This document shows positions 43,570 through 52,003 of a stretch of 64,000 bases of DNA, piece after piece. Positions within the stretch are counted from its first letter, which is position 1. The number at the start of each line of letters is the position of its first letter. The notes under the pieces were generated by a model. That model was not told the origin of the DNA and searched no databases. It saw only the letters and a list, made by a program, of their open reading frames with translations. This DNA comes from Flavihumibacter fluminis (lineage in GTDB: Bacteria > Bacteroidota > Bacteroidia > Chitinophagales > Chitinophagaceae), in assembly GCF_021491375.1 (NCBI RefSeq), contig NZ_JAKEVY010000001.1, positions 620,001 to 684,000 of the forward strand, in the 5' to 3' direction. Made by a program: the position numbers and the translations under genes.

Positions 43570-46500
43570 TTAATTTCCATTTACAAAGTTCATTTCAACC
43601 AATTTCATATTGTACGCCTTCACGGCGTCCAGATAATTCAGCCGGATGTTGATGCTCTGATTCATCAGCATGGTCCATTGCAGGTAATCAATCTCTCCGT
43701 TTTCATAAGCAGCCCGGGCCTGTAACTGCAGGGCGTCTGCCTGTTTTTTACCAGATTGTCTGAAATAATTTATCTGATCGCGTGACCTTTTCATTTCCTC
43801 TTCCAATTGAAGCTGTCGGTACTGAAGTGACTGCAGCAAGGCGGAAGCCTGCGTAGAAGCCTGCTCCACCTGGATTTCAGCGGCTTTAACCCGGGTGCGG
43901 GTAGCTTTCATAAACAAGGGAAGCCCCATCGTAAAATTGACTGAATGAAAGCGGTAACCCGGACCAAAATACAGATTATCCACCCCGTTTTTGCTTTGAT
44001 ATCCCACAATGGACATATTAGTATACCCTATCGTAAACTCGGGCAGCAACTGCGCCTTATCAGTTTTGCCTGAAGCCTTGGCAACTTCCCCCAATTGCTC
44101 CAGATAACGGAGCCCCGGTGCACCGGTTAACCCGGCTGATTGTATAGGCTCCAGTAACGGCTCCTGGTAAAGAGGCTGATAATAATCAGTTGTGTTTGTA
44201 AGCGCCATCAATTGCTGCTGAATCGCCCGGCGGTCCTGCACCAATTGACGCAACTGCAATTGCAATTGTTCCAGCATGGCATCCGCCGTTGTTTTTTCCA
44301 ACTGATTAGATTCACCGGTTTGTAAACGCAATGCTGCTGCTTTACCAAACCGGCTGTACACCGTATCAAGTGATTGTAAAACCAACTCCCGCTCCCGGAT
44401 GTCTATCAATTGCAGATACAGCATCCGGATTTCCCTTTTGAGTTCATTGGCCTGGATACCCGTAGCTGCTTCCTGCAATCGCTCCTGCTGAGCATATAGA
44501 TTCTTTTGAGACTTATACACAGCAGGCAATTGCAATCCCTGGTTCATAAAGAGACGATTGTCGTGGAATACGGAATTGAAACGGCCGTATTCAATTCCCA
44601 ATGCAGTTTTGGGTAACTCAAACGTTCCTGATTGCAGCACTTTAAAATAATCCTCCTGCTGCCTGGCAGCTTTTAAACCCAGGTTTTGCCGCTCTGCCAG
44701 TACCAGTAAAGAATCAAGTGGAACAGGATGTTCATTTATCACTTGTGCCTGTACGTTAGTAGACCCTAATCCGGCAAGTACGATTACTACCATGGCTGCG
44801 GCCTTTTTACTCATACCCCATTTCTTTTCTATCCATACAAACAAAACAGGAAGGAGAAAGAGCGTGAGAATGGTTGCCGTTAACAATCCGCCAATAACAA
44901 CGGTTGCAAGCGGGCGTTGTACTTCGGCACCCGGACCGTGACTAAGCGCCATCGGCAAAAAGCCCAGGGAAGCAACAGATGCTGTCATTAGTACCGGACG
45001 CAATCTCAAACTGGTTCCTTCCATAACAATATCCTTTAATGAATGATTGCCTTCTTTTTTAAGGCGATTGAATTCTGCAATCAGAACGATCCCGTTTAAA
45101 ACTGCCACACCAAAAAGTGCAATGAATCCGATACCCGCTGAAATGCTAAAAGGCATATCACGGAGGTAGAGCGCGAACACACCACCGATCGCAGATAATG
45201 GAATGGCTGAAAATATAAGCAGCCCGTATTTGATGGATCCAAAAGAAAAATACAGCAGGAAAAAAATAAGCAGTAAGGCAACAGGTACGGCAATCATCAA
45301 ACGAGCTTTCGCCTGTTGCAGGTTTTCAAACTGTCCGCCATAATGCACATAATAACCGGCGGGAAACTTTAAGCTACGATTGACTTCTTTGTTTAACTCA
45401 CTCACTACTGACTCCACATCTCTGCCCCTGACATTGAAGCCCACTACGATCCGTCGTTTGGCATCCTCCCGTTGAATCTGGTTGGGTCCTTCCTTGATCT
45501 GAATATCAGCTACCTGGTACAAGGGCACCTGCAAACCGGTTGGAGTAGGCACCAGCAACTGCTCAATCTGGCTGATATCCTGCCGGCCTTTTTCACTCAA
45601 TCGAACCACCAGATCGAAGCGTCTTTCATTTTCGTAGATCAGGCCGGCCGACTCTCCTGCAAATGCAGCACGAATCAGGTTATTGATATCTGCAATCTGC
45701 AATTGGTAGCGGGAGATAGCTGCCCGGTTATACGTGACCACAATTTGTGGCAGTCCGGTAACCGTTTCAACATATATATCTGCAGCCCCTTCCAGTTTCC
45801 GTACTACCCCGGCAAGGTGATGTGCATAGGCAGACAATGAGTCGAGGTTCTCACCAAAAATCTTACACACTACATCTTGTCTTGCACCAGAGATCAGTTC
45901 ATTGAAACGCATCTGTACCGGAAACTGGAAACCGGCTGTGAGTCCGGGTATAGTTGCCAGTTCCTGGCTCATTTTATCCGCCAGTTCATCATAGGTTTCA
46001 GCGCTGGTCCATTCCTCTTTTGGTTTCAACTGAATAATCATATCACTCATTTCAATGGGCATTGGATCTGTGGGTATTTCCGCTGCTCCGATCCGGGTCA
46101 CAATTTTTTTTATCTCAGGAAATTTACGCAGCAGCAAGCCGGCTCCCTGCTGGGATGCTTCAATAGAAGTGGTAAGGGAACTGCCCACCAATACGCGTGT
46201 ATCAACTGCAAAATCGCCTTCCTCCAATTCTGGGATAAACTCTCCACCCAGGCGCGTCATCAGAAAAATGGCAAACAGGAAAAACACCAATGCTCCACTA
46301 ACCAACCAGGCAGGTATAGTCAGTGCTTTTTGCAGCAGTGGTCGATACCAATTCACCAGTTTATCCATCAATCGATCAGAAAGAGTTGCCTTGTGATTGA
46401 GTTTCTTACTTAATGCCAGCGAACTCATCATCGGTACATAGGTAACCGAAAGCAGGAAGGCGCCAATGAGAGCGAAACTAACGGTCATGGCCATGGGCCG

Positions 46501-47931
46501 GAACATCTTGCCTTCAATTCCAACCAGAGACAAAATAGGCAGGTATACAATCAGGATGATGATCTGGCCGAATACAGCCGCATTCATCATTTTGCCGGAT
46601 GCATGTTCTACTTCATTGTTCATCTCGTCCTGGCTGATATGCCTTGCTTTTTCATAGGTTTTACTATGGTAGAGCCGATGCATCACAGCTTCCACAATGA
46701 TAACGGCACCATCCACAATTAGTCCGAAGTCAAGGGCACCCAAACTCATCAGGTTACCGGATACTCCAAAAACGTTCATCATGATCACCGCGAAGAGCAT
46801 GGCCAGCGGAATCACGGATGCAACAATGAGTCCGGCTCTTAGATTCCCCAGAAATAAAACCAGGATAAATACCACAATCAGGGCACCTTCGATCAGGTTT
46901 TTCTTTACTGTAGAAATGGCATTGTCTACCATTTTCGTACGATCGTAAAACACTTCCAGTTGCACTCCCTCAGGTAATGATTGCTCAATAACGGCAATCC
47001 GTTTTTTTACATCTTTCACAACCTGGGAGGCATTGGCGCCTTTTAGCATCAATACTACTGCACCGGCAACTTCTCCTTTGTCTGCGTCTACCAGGGCACC
47101 GTAACGAACAGCGTGTCCTATTTTTACTTCTGCCACATCGCGCAGGTAAACCGGCAATCCGTTACTGGTATTCTTGATGTAAATGGAACGGATATCATCC
47201 AGGGAAGTTGCCAGTCCCTCTGTGCGGATAAACAGCGCAGCCTTATTGCGTTCAATATAAGCGCCTCCGGAATTCTGGTTATTCTTTTCCAATGCGGAAA
47301 AAACATCCGCAATGGTGAGGTTCATACTTTTCAAACGGTCAGGCATAACCGCTACTTCATATTGCTTGAGTTTACCACCAAAACTGCTTACGTCTGCCAC
47401 ACCGGGGATGCCCAGTAATTGGCGACGAACTATCCAGTCCTGGATGGAACGCAATTCAGTAAGGTCAATTTTGCTTTCATAACCCGGCGCGGGTTTTAGA
47501 ATGTATTGAAACACTTCTCCCAAACCGGTGGTGGGGGGTGCTATTTCAGGTGTACCAGCCAACTGCGGTATTTGTTCCCGAATCAGGGTAATCCGTTCGG
47601 CAACCTGCTGACGGGCCCAGTATAAATCGATATCATCATTAAAAACAATGGTAACCACAGATAATCCAAACCGGGAGATGGATCGCATTTCGTGAATACC
47701 TGGAATATTGGCCGTGGCCTGTTCAACGGTAAAACTAATGAGGCGCTCTACTTCAGGAGCTGCCAGGGTGGGTGTAACGGTAATCACCTGTACCTGGTTG
47801 CTGGTGATATCTGGGAGTGCATCAATTGGTAACCTTGAAACCGAATAGGCTCCGTATCCGATTAATCCTGCTATAAATAAACCGATAATCAGCTTGTTCC
47901 GTACGGAAAAGCGGATAATTGCATTCAACAT
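43570..47931 (-). CDS. CusA/CzcA-type RND metal pump fused to a TolC-like outer-membrane factor
   Basis: The 1453-residue chain combines two proteins of one efflux system. Residues 1-1039 are a heavy-metal RND transporter: LPIDALPDITSNQVQV near 33-48, LDFGLIVDGAVIIVEAV in TM4 with the proton-relay Asp, and a C-terminal helix bundle to LFVWIEKKWG. From Met1040 (MSKKAAAMVVIVLAGLGSTN, ending VQAQ) the chain restarts as a signal peptide followed by an outer-membrane factor of ~390 residues with long coiled helices. Efflux of Co, Zn, Cd, Cu or Ag is possible; specificity is not resolved. The fused layout is known in Bacteroidota. Confidence 0.93.
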   Translation of the reverse strand: MLNAIIRFSVRNKLIIGLFIAGLIGYGAYSVSRLPIDALPDITSNQVQVITVTPTLAAPEVERLISFTVEQATANIPGIHEMRSISRFGLSVVTIVFNDDIDLYWARQQVAERITLIREQIPQLAGTPEIAPPTTGLGEVFQYILKPAPGYESKIDLTELRSIQDWIVRRQLLGIPGVADVSSFGGKLKQYEVAVMPDRLKSMNLTIADVFSALEKNNQNSGGAYIERNKAALFIRTEGLATSLDDIRSIYIKNTSNGLPVYLRDVAEVKIGHAVRYGALVDADKGEVAGAVVLMLKGANASQVVKDVKKRIAVIEQSLPEGVQLEVFYDRTKMVDNAISTVKKNLIEGALIVVFILVLFLGNLRAGLIVASVIPLAMLFAVIMMNVFGVSGNLMSLGALDFGLIVDGAVIIVEAVMHRLYHSKTYEKARHISQDEMNNEVEHASGKMMNAAVFGQIIILIVYLPILSLVGIEGKMFRPMAMTVSFALIGAFLLSVTYVPMMSSLALSKKLNHKATLSDRLMDKLVNWYRPLLQKALTIPAWLVSGALVFFLFAIFLMTRLGGEFIPELEEGDFAVDTRVLVGSSLTTSIEASQQGAGLLLRKFPEIKKIVTRIGAAEIPTDPMPIEMSDMIIQLKPKEEWTSAETYDELADKMSQELATIPGLTAGFQFPVQMRFNELISGARQDVVCKIFGENLDSLSAYAHHLAGVVRKLEGAADIYVETVTGLPQIVVTYNRAAISRYQLQIADINNLIRAAFAGESAGLIYENERRFDLVVRLSEKGRQDISQIEQLLVPTPTGLQVPLYQVADIQIKEGPNQIQREDAKRRIVVGFNVRGRDVESVVSELNKEVNRSLKFPAGYYVHYGGQFENLQQAKARLMIAVPVALLLIFFLLYFSFGSIKYGLLIFSAIPLSAIGGVFALYLRDMPFSISAGIGFIALFGVAVLNGIVLIAEFNRLKKEGNHSLKDIVMEGTSLRLRPVLMTASVASLGFLPMALSHGPGAEVQRPLATVVIGGLLTATILTLFLLPVLFVWIEKKWGMSKKAAAMVVIVLAGLGSTNVQAQVINEHPVPLDSLLVLAERQNLGLKAARQQEDYFKVLQSGTFELPKTALGIEYGRFNSVFHDNRLFMNQGLQLPAVYKSQKNLYAQQERLQEAATGIQANELKREIRMLYLQLIDIRERELVLQSLDTVYSRFGKAAALRLQTGESNQLEKTTADAMLEQLQLQLRQLVQDRRAIQQQLMALTNTTDYYQPLYQEPLLEPIQSAGLTGAPGLRYLEQLGEVAKASGKTDKAQLLPEFTIGYTNMSIVGYQSKNGVDNLYFGPGYRFHSVNFTMGLPLFMKATRTRVKAAEIQVEQASTQASALLQSLQYRQLQLEEEMKRSRDQINYFRQSGKKQADALQLQARAAYENGEIDYLQWTMLMNQSINIRLNYLDAVKAYNMKLVEMNFVNGN

Positions 47932-47944
47932 TTAATTAAGATTT

Positions 47945-47978
47945 TACATGATCAATAAAAAATCGGAATGATCATGTA
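47945..47978. other. 10-bp perfect inverted repeat before the CusA-TolC gene
   Basis: TACATGATCA (47945-47954) pairs with TGATCATGTA (47969-47978) around a 14-base loop. It overlaps the end of the small secreted-protein gene and precedes the pump start by 13 bases. No U-run follows, so it is not a simple terminator; it may be an operator or an mRNA processing or attenuation hairpin. Confidence 0.55.
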
Positions 47979-48352
47979 TGCCTGGGAGGCTGGAAAATAT
48001 TGTGTAGAGCACCGGCTCTTGGGAAATCTGCCCGGTGAATATTAAATTCTCGTTCAACGCTTGCTTCCCTTGGTCGGAGGTCCAGCTGAACCGGTTCAGA
48101 AAGAGCAACAATTGTAGTATTAACGCAATGCGTTGTTTTGAATGGGAGCTGACTGTCGCGTTGATCGTCGTTGTCCAGAATAATCTGATCTATATAATGA
48201 TCAACGAAAAAATCCAATAGGGAGATGTCCTTATTCAATGCACGATGCTCCTGAAAATGCACGATGAGAACCGGCAGTTTCAGCACCTGGTGCAATTCGG
48301 TTTGTGTCAGCACCAGTAAAACCATAAAGAAGAGTGTGATTCTTGGTTTCAC
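47972..48352 (-). CDS. small secreted protein of the efflux operon
   Basis: The 126-residue protein has a signal peptide (MKPRITLFFMVLLVLTQTEL). The mature part has a helical stretch (KLPVLIVHFQEHRALN), an acidic segment (DQIILDNDDQRDSQLPFKTTHC) and several His. Similar small proteins recur between TonB receptors and Czc/Cus genes in Bacteroidota, so the gene is real despite its small size. The acid and His content would suit metal handling, but no function is established. It is co-directional with the pump and the TonB receptor genes. Confidence 0.65.
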   Translation of the reverse strand: MKPRITLFFMVLLVLTQTELHQVLKLPVLIVHFQEHRALNKDISLLDFFVDHYIDQIILDNDDQRDSQLPFKTTHCVNTTIVALSEPVQLDLRPREASVEREFNIHRADFPRAGALHNIFQPPRHT

Positions 48353-48373
48353 AGGGTAAAGATAGGGAAAGCC

Positions 48374-48443
48374 GGAGGAATGGAAGAGGGAAGAATGGAA
48401 GATGGGCCATCCTTTCCTCCCTCTTCCATTCTTCCATCCTCCA
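48374..48443. repeat. purine-rich then pyrimidine-rich heptad repeat between TonB receptor and small gene
   Basis: The left arm has GGAAGAG, GGAAGAA and TGGAAGA units; the right arm has CTCTTCC, ATTCTTC and CATCCTC units, all near a 7-base period. The arms are imperfectly complementary around GGGCCATCC and could fold on the transcript of the downstream operon. The words match those of the array at 20272-20375. Confidence 0.7.
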
Positions 48444-48445
48444 TG

Positions 48446-50737
48446 CTACTTACTGATCCGTATGCCTGCAAATACCCGGCGGCCCTGGTTGGGGGCGTAC
48501 ATATAGGTGGGATCAAAGCTGAGTGCGTAAGGATTTTCGGGGGTGGCTATTACCTGTCCGCCGGCGCCGCGAACGACCTGTTTATCAAACGGGTCATGAG
48601 CGCGGGCAATCAGAAAAGGATTTCCTCTGTCGGGCGTAAAATCCAACAGGTTTTTTACGCCCCCAAAAAACTCAACACCAGATTTCCATTTTTTAGTGAC
48701 TTGAAGGTGCTGAAGTGTCCATACCGGCGACTCCGGTTTACGGGGATCCAGCTCAGAAACCAATGGCAACAGCATAGGACCATAGACAGAGCCTGTATAA
48801 TCAGCCGACCAGCCGGCATTACCAAATCGGTAAGAGAGCGTCCAGGTGCCCGACCACTGCTCGGTCAGGAGTTGCCGGCTGCGTTGCAAGCGACCCTGGT
48901 CATCGCGGTCTGAAATTCGTACATCCTGCACCGTTAGTCCGGTTGTAAACCGCAACCTGCTGCTCAACTGTCCTTCCAGATTCAGGCTTACACCCAGTGA
49001 TTCCGCATACCCATCGAGGTTGGCATAGATAATCTTGTCCGCATTGGTAATATAATCCGGAATGATCCGGTTGGAAAAGTAAGTATACCATCCGGCAGCT
49101 TCCAGGTTCATGAAACCGTTACCAACCACCAGCTTGCGACTGTAATTGAGGCTGGCATTATAACTCCTTTCAGGTTTCAGGTCTCCCACAATTTCAACTT
49201 CCCTGGCACCTGTAAGAGCTGCATGGTCTTCGGTAAACAGATTCACCACCCTGAAACCAGTACCCATATTCAGACGTATATAGTCCTTATCGGAAAGTTT
49301 CCATTTGTAAGCCACCCTTGGAGTAAAAATAGCTCCATGCCGGCGGTCATAATCGTACCGCAATCCAGCCAGCAACTGGTGCTGTTTATGCAATGAGATA
49401 TCATCCTGTACAAAAATTCCGGGAATCAATACTTTATCGGGCCGGTTGGTTTTTCCATCCAACGCCCTTGTTGCAGGAGTATTATCATCATAATAGGTAT
49501 AACGGCTAACAATACCTGAAAGCAGCTGATGTTTGCCAGCCTTTTTTTCCCAGGTAAGCTGACCAAAACCAATGTACTGATCCGCATTATAAATTGTAGA
49601 ACCATATGCAGACCGCTGCTGGTGGGCATTGGCAGAAAAAGAAAACAGTAGTTTTTCGGTTGTGGGTAATTGGTAGTTCCCAATCCATTCCAACCGATTG
49701 GTACTGATCTGTTCTCCATATCGCTCCTCTCCTCCCCGGAAAGCGCGGGTCCACTGCATTTCACCTCCCCAACGGTCTTCTGTGATAAATCGAACTGCCA
49801 TACCGGCCTGTCGCCCCTGCTTACGATCCCATTGGATTTTGCTGAATAAAGACAATCGGTTCTGTAAAGTTACATCGGTGAAATTGTCCATGTTTTTATC
49901 CATGCGATGCGTGTAATTAAAATAGTTGACCCCCACCAATGCCTGGCTTTTAGCACCGATTCTGATTTTGAAACCAGCGTCCAGGTTGTGTTCCCGCCAA
50001 CTGGTTCCGGTATATTCTATTGAATAGCGGGGGGCTTTTGCCGGGTTTTTGGTTATGACGTTGATGAGTCCACCCATGGCTTCAGATCCATATAAGGAGG
50101 AAGCCGGGCCCTTTACTACTTCGATCCGCTCCACCAGTGAACTGGGGATTCCCTGTAAACCATAAACGGTAGCAAGGCTGCTGACAATTGGCATGCCATC
50201 GATCAATACCATCGTATAAGGTCCTTCAAGTCCATTTATATGGATATCGCCCGTATTACAAACATTGCAATTCAATTGCGGACGAACACCATTCACCAGT
50301 TGCAGCGCATCAAATAAACTCGGAGTTGGATTTTTGCGAAAGAATTGAGCGGAATACACTTCCACCGGAACCGGGCTGGCAGAACGAACAACGGCCCGCA
50401 TGGTTCCGCTTACCACAACCGCATCCATTTCTTTTGAAGTGGATACGAGTTGAATTTGTAGCTCTCCTTTTTTCCAGTTCCATTCACGGGTTTCATAGCC
50501 CACAGCTGACACCAGTAGTACGGTCCGCTCCTTACCCAATTCAACCAGATCATTGGGTGAAAAATTCCCCAGGCTATCCGCCAGAACAGACTTCCCACTG
50601 GCTTTTGCTTTTACCGTTGCAAAAGCTACCGGTAATCCTGTGCCCTCTTCCACCACCTGCACTGAAAGTGCTGAAACCTGTGCCTGGCCTGTAATTGAGA
50701 GCACCAATAAAACATATCCCACTATCCAGTATCTCAT
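48446..50737 (-). CDS. TonB-dependent receptor, probable metal or metallophore uptake
   Basis: The 763-residue outer-membrane receptor has a signal peptide (1-19), a carboxypeptidase-regulatory-like domain (22-100: GTGLPVAFATVKAKASGKSV), a plug (120-235: TPSLFDALQLVNGVRPQLNC, GLEGPYTMVLIDGMPI, VERIEVVKGPASSLYGSEAM) and a barrel ending GRRVFAGIRISK. In the plug, NCNVCNTGDIHINGLEG carries a Cys pair found in many receptors linked to Cu or other metals. It is upstream of a Cus/Czc-type efflux set on the same strand. A promoter and a palindrome precede it. Confidence 0.92.
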   Translation of the reverse strand: MRYWIVGYVLLVLSITGQAQVSALSVQVVEEGTGLPVAFATVKAKASGKSVLADSLGNFSPNDLVELGKERTVLLVSAVGYETREWNWKKGELQIQLVSTSKEMDAVVVSGTMRAVVRSASPVPVEVYSAQFFRKNPTPSLFDALQLVNGVRPQLNCNVCNTGDIHINGLEGPYTMVLIDGMPIVSSLATVYGLQGIPSSLVERIEVVKGPASSLYGSEAMGGLINVITKNPAKAPRYSIEYTGTSWREHNLDAGFKIRIGAKSQALVGVNYFNYTHRMDKNMDNFTDVTLQNRLSLFSKIQWDRKQGRQAGMAVRFITEDRWGGEMQWTRAFRGGEERYGEQISTNRLEWIGNYQLPTTEKLLFSFSANAHQQRSAYGSTIYNADQYIGFGQLTWEKKAGKHQLLSGIVSRYTYYDDNTPATRALDGKTNRPDKVLIPGIFVQDDISLHKQHQLLAGLRYDYDRRHGAIFTPRVAYKWKLSDKDYIRLNMGTGFRVVNLFTEDHAALTGAREVEIVGDLKPERSYNASLNYSRKLVVGNGFMNLEAAGWYTYFSNRIIPDYITNADKIIYANLDGYAESLGVSLNLEGQLSSRLRFTTGLTVQDVRISDRDDQGRLQRSRQLLTEQWSGTWTLSYRFGNAGWSADYTGSVYGPMLLPLVSELDPRKPESPVWTLQHLQVTKKWKSGVEFFGGVKNLLDFTPDRGNPFLIARAHDPFDKQVVRGAGGQVIATPENPYALSFDPTYMYAPNQGRRVFAGIRISK

Positions 50738-50738
50738 A

Positions 50739-50754
50739 TTTAGTCTTGTCTAAA
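50739..50754. promoter_or_regulatory. palindromic operator-like site TTTAGTCTTGTCTAAA
   Basis: TTTAG-N6-CTAAA begins 2 bases before the TonB receptor start codon, downstream of its promoter. The shape resembles binding sites of DtxR/MntR-type metal regulators. The similar TTTAGTATTACTAAA lies at 16-30. No regulator gene is adjacent. Confidence 0.45.
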
Positions 50755-50766
50755 TTTATTTTTAGC

Positions 50767-50799
50767 CAAATATAGATACATTTTTTATTTATACCACAA
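50767..50799 (-). promoter_or_regulatory. promoter of the TonB receptor gene
   Basis: On the minus strand TTG (50799-50797), 22 bases, TATATTTG (50774-50767) fits TTG-N17-23-TAnnTTTG. It lies 29 bases before the ATG, with the TTTAG/CTAAA palindrome between. Confidence 0.62.
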
Positions 50800-50874
50800 A
50801 ATAAATGATGCTTTTTTCTATACGATTTTGACGAATGGCACGTTATCTGCATAGAAGGTTCTAAAATTTCAATC

Positions 50875-50967
50875 ATGCACTCAAGGAACGCCGACAAATT
50901 ATTTATTGCAGCCATCTTTACCTCTCTGGTATTGTTTTACGGGCTGTTTGCACTGATTCTGGGTTAA
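50875..50967 (+). CDS. possible 30-residue membrane peptide
   Basis: An ATG at 50875 opens 30 codons: MHSRNADKL, then a hydrophobic segment FIAAIFTSLVLFYGLFALI and a stop. The product would be a single-helix membrane microprotein. No clear ribosome site is seen (usual in Bacteroidota). The -33 element of the downstream acetyltransferase promoter lies in its last codons. It could be chance; conservation has not been checked. Confidence 0.35.
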   Translation: MHSRNADKLFIAAIFTSLVLFYGLFALILG

Positions 50968-50980
50968 GCACCTAGATTTG
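50948..50980 (+). promoter_or_regulatory. promoter of the GNAT acetyltransferase gene
   Basis: TTG (50948-50950, part of TTTG), 22 bases, TAGATTTG (50973-50980) fits the Bacteroidota consensus. The -7 element ends 4 bases before the ATG at 50985, suggesting a leaderless transcript. Confidence 0.55.
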
Positions 50981-50984
50981 CGGA

Positions 50985-51467
50985 ATGGAATGGAAAATCC
51001 GGCCGATACAGCCCGGGGACAACCCGGAACTGGCCCTGATCGTTCGAACCGCATTAACTGAATTCGGTGCCAACAAACCAGGCACTGTCTATTACGACGA
51101 ATCCACCGATCACTTATTTGAATTGTTTCAAACTCCGGGCAGCTGTTATTTTGTTGCGGAAGAAGATAAGCAGCTATTGGGCGGTGCCGGACTATTTCCT
51201 ACGCCCGGATTGCCAGAGGGCTGGTGTGAACTGGTAAAAATGTACCTGCGAAAAGAAGCGAGAGGATTGGGATTGGGAAGAAAATTAATAGCTCATTGCC
51301 TGGAAGAGGCGAAACGAAGGGGCTACCACACGGTATACCTGGAAACCATGCCGGAACTACGGAAAGCTGTTTCCGTATACGAAAAATTTGGATTTGAGTA
51401 CCTGAACGGCCCGGTTGGCAATTCAGGTCATTTCGGTTGTGATGTCTGGATGAAAAAGAAAATTTAG
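50985..51467 (+). CDS. GNAT family N-acetyltransferase
   Basis: The 160-residue enzyme has the GNAT fold. IRPIQPGDNPELALIVR is the N-terminal strand-helix, and LVKMYLRKEARGLGLGRKLIAHCLEEAK (motif A, about 86-113) carries the RGLGLG acetyl-CoA pyrophosphate loop. VYLETMPELRKAVSVYEKFGFEYL is motif B. It acetylates an amine, perhaps a small molecule or protein N-terminus; substrate unknown. Its stop overlaps the convergent outer-membrane-protein gene by 4 bases. Confidence 0.9.
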   Translation: MEWKIRPIQPGDNPELALIVRTALTEFGANKPGTVYYDESTDHLFELFQTPGSCYFVAEEDKQLLGGAGLFPTPGLPEGWCELVKMYLRKEARGLGLGRKLIAHCLEEAKRRGYHTVYLETMPELRKAVSVYEKFGFEYLNGPVGNSGHFGCDVWMKKKI

Positions 51468-52003
51468 CGTTTGCGATAGGTGTCTACAATACCACGGGGT
51501 GACAAATAGATCTGGAAACCTATCCGTACTACCACCCCCCCATCACTTGGAATATCTGAAACCTTGGAATTGACATAACCCACCAGGGTCTCTATTGCAA
51601 CGTGCTCATTTACAAATGCGGCGAGTCCCGGACCGATAAAAAAATCTGCTCCGTTCACAGTGGAACGAAAGCTGGGATTATCAAATTTATTGGAGGTGAA
51701 AATGTATTCGGATGCAATAAAGGGCTTGAGTTCCTTCTTTCCGAAATAATAGCGCACAAATGGTCCGACGCCAAAAACCGTGGTTTTGTTATCCCCTGTT
51801 TTATTATAAGAAAGTTGAAATACCCCACCCGCTGCAAAATTGTTCAAAAAGAAATAGCCGGCAGCCGGATTCAGGCTAACAGTGGTATTCTGACTGGTGT
51901 TCAGGGCAAAGCTTCCGCCGACCAGCCAATCCTGTTGTTCTGTTTGAGCAAATACTCCCAGAGCAACTACCAAACCGAATAAAAGCAGTGTGATTTTTTT
52001 CAT
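51464..52003 (-). CDS. outer-membrane beta-barrel protein
   Basis: The 179-residue protein has a signal peptide (MKKITLLLFGLVVALGVFAQTE) and eight amphipathic strands typical of the porin-like OMP_b-brl family: WLVGGSFALNTSQNTTV, YFFLNNFAAGGVFQLSYNKT, VRYYFGKKELKPFIASEY, and a final VVVRIGFQIYL. Its ATG overlaps the stop of the SprT-like gene in ATGA, which suggests coupled translation. Function unknown. Confidence 0.8.
   Translation of the reverse strand: MKKITLLLFGLVVALGVFAQTEQQDWLVGGSFALNTSQNTTVSLNPAAGYFFLNNFAAGGVFQLSYNKTGDNKTTVFGVGPFVRYYFGKKELKPFIASEYIFTSNKFDNPSFRSTVNGADFFIGPGLAAFVNEHVAIETLVGYVNSKVSDIPSDGGVVVRIGFQIYLSPRGIVDTYRKR

Noticed and set aside
45877-46413. 178-codon plus-strand frame opposite the efflux pump gene
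   Set aside because: The minus-strand frame is a clear RND pump; the opposite frame has no signal, domain or start context and is rich in His/Cys/Phe from complementary codons.
48380-48913. 177-codon plus-strand frame opposite the TonB receptor C-terminus
   Set aside because: Antisense to a well-conserved receptor barrel and begins inside the intergenic repeat.
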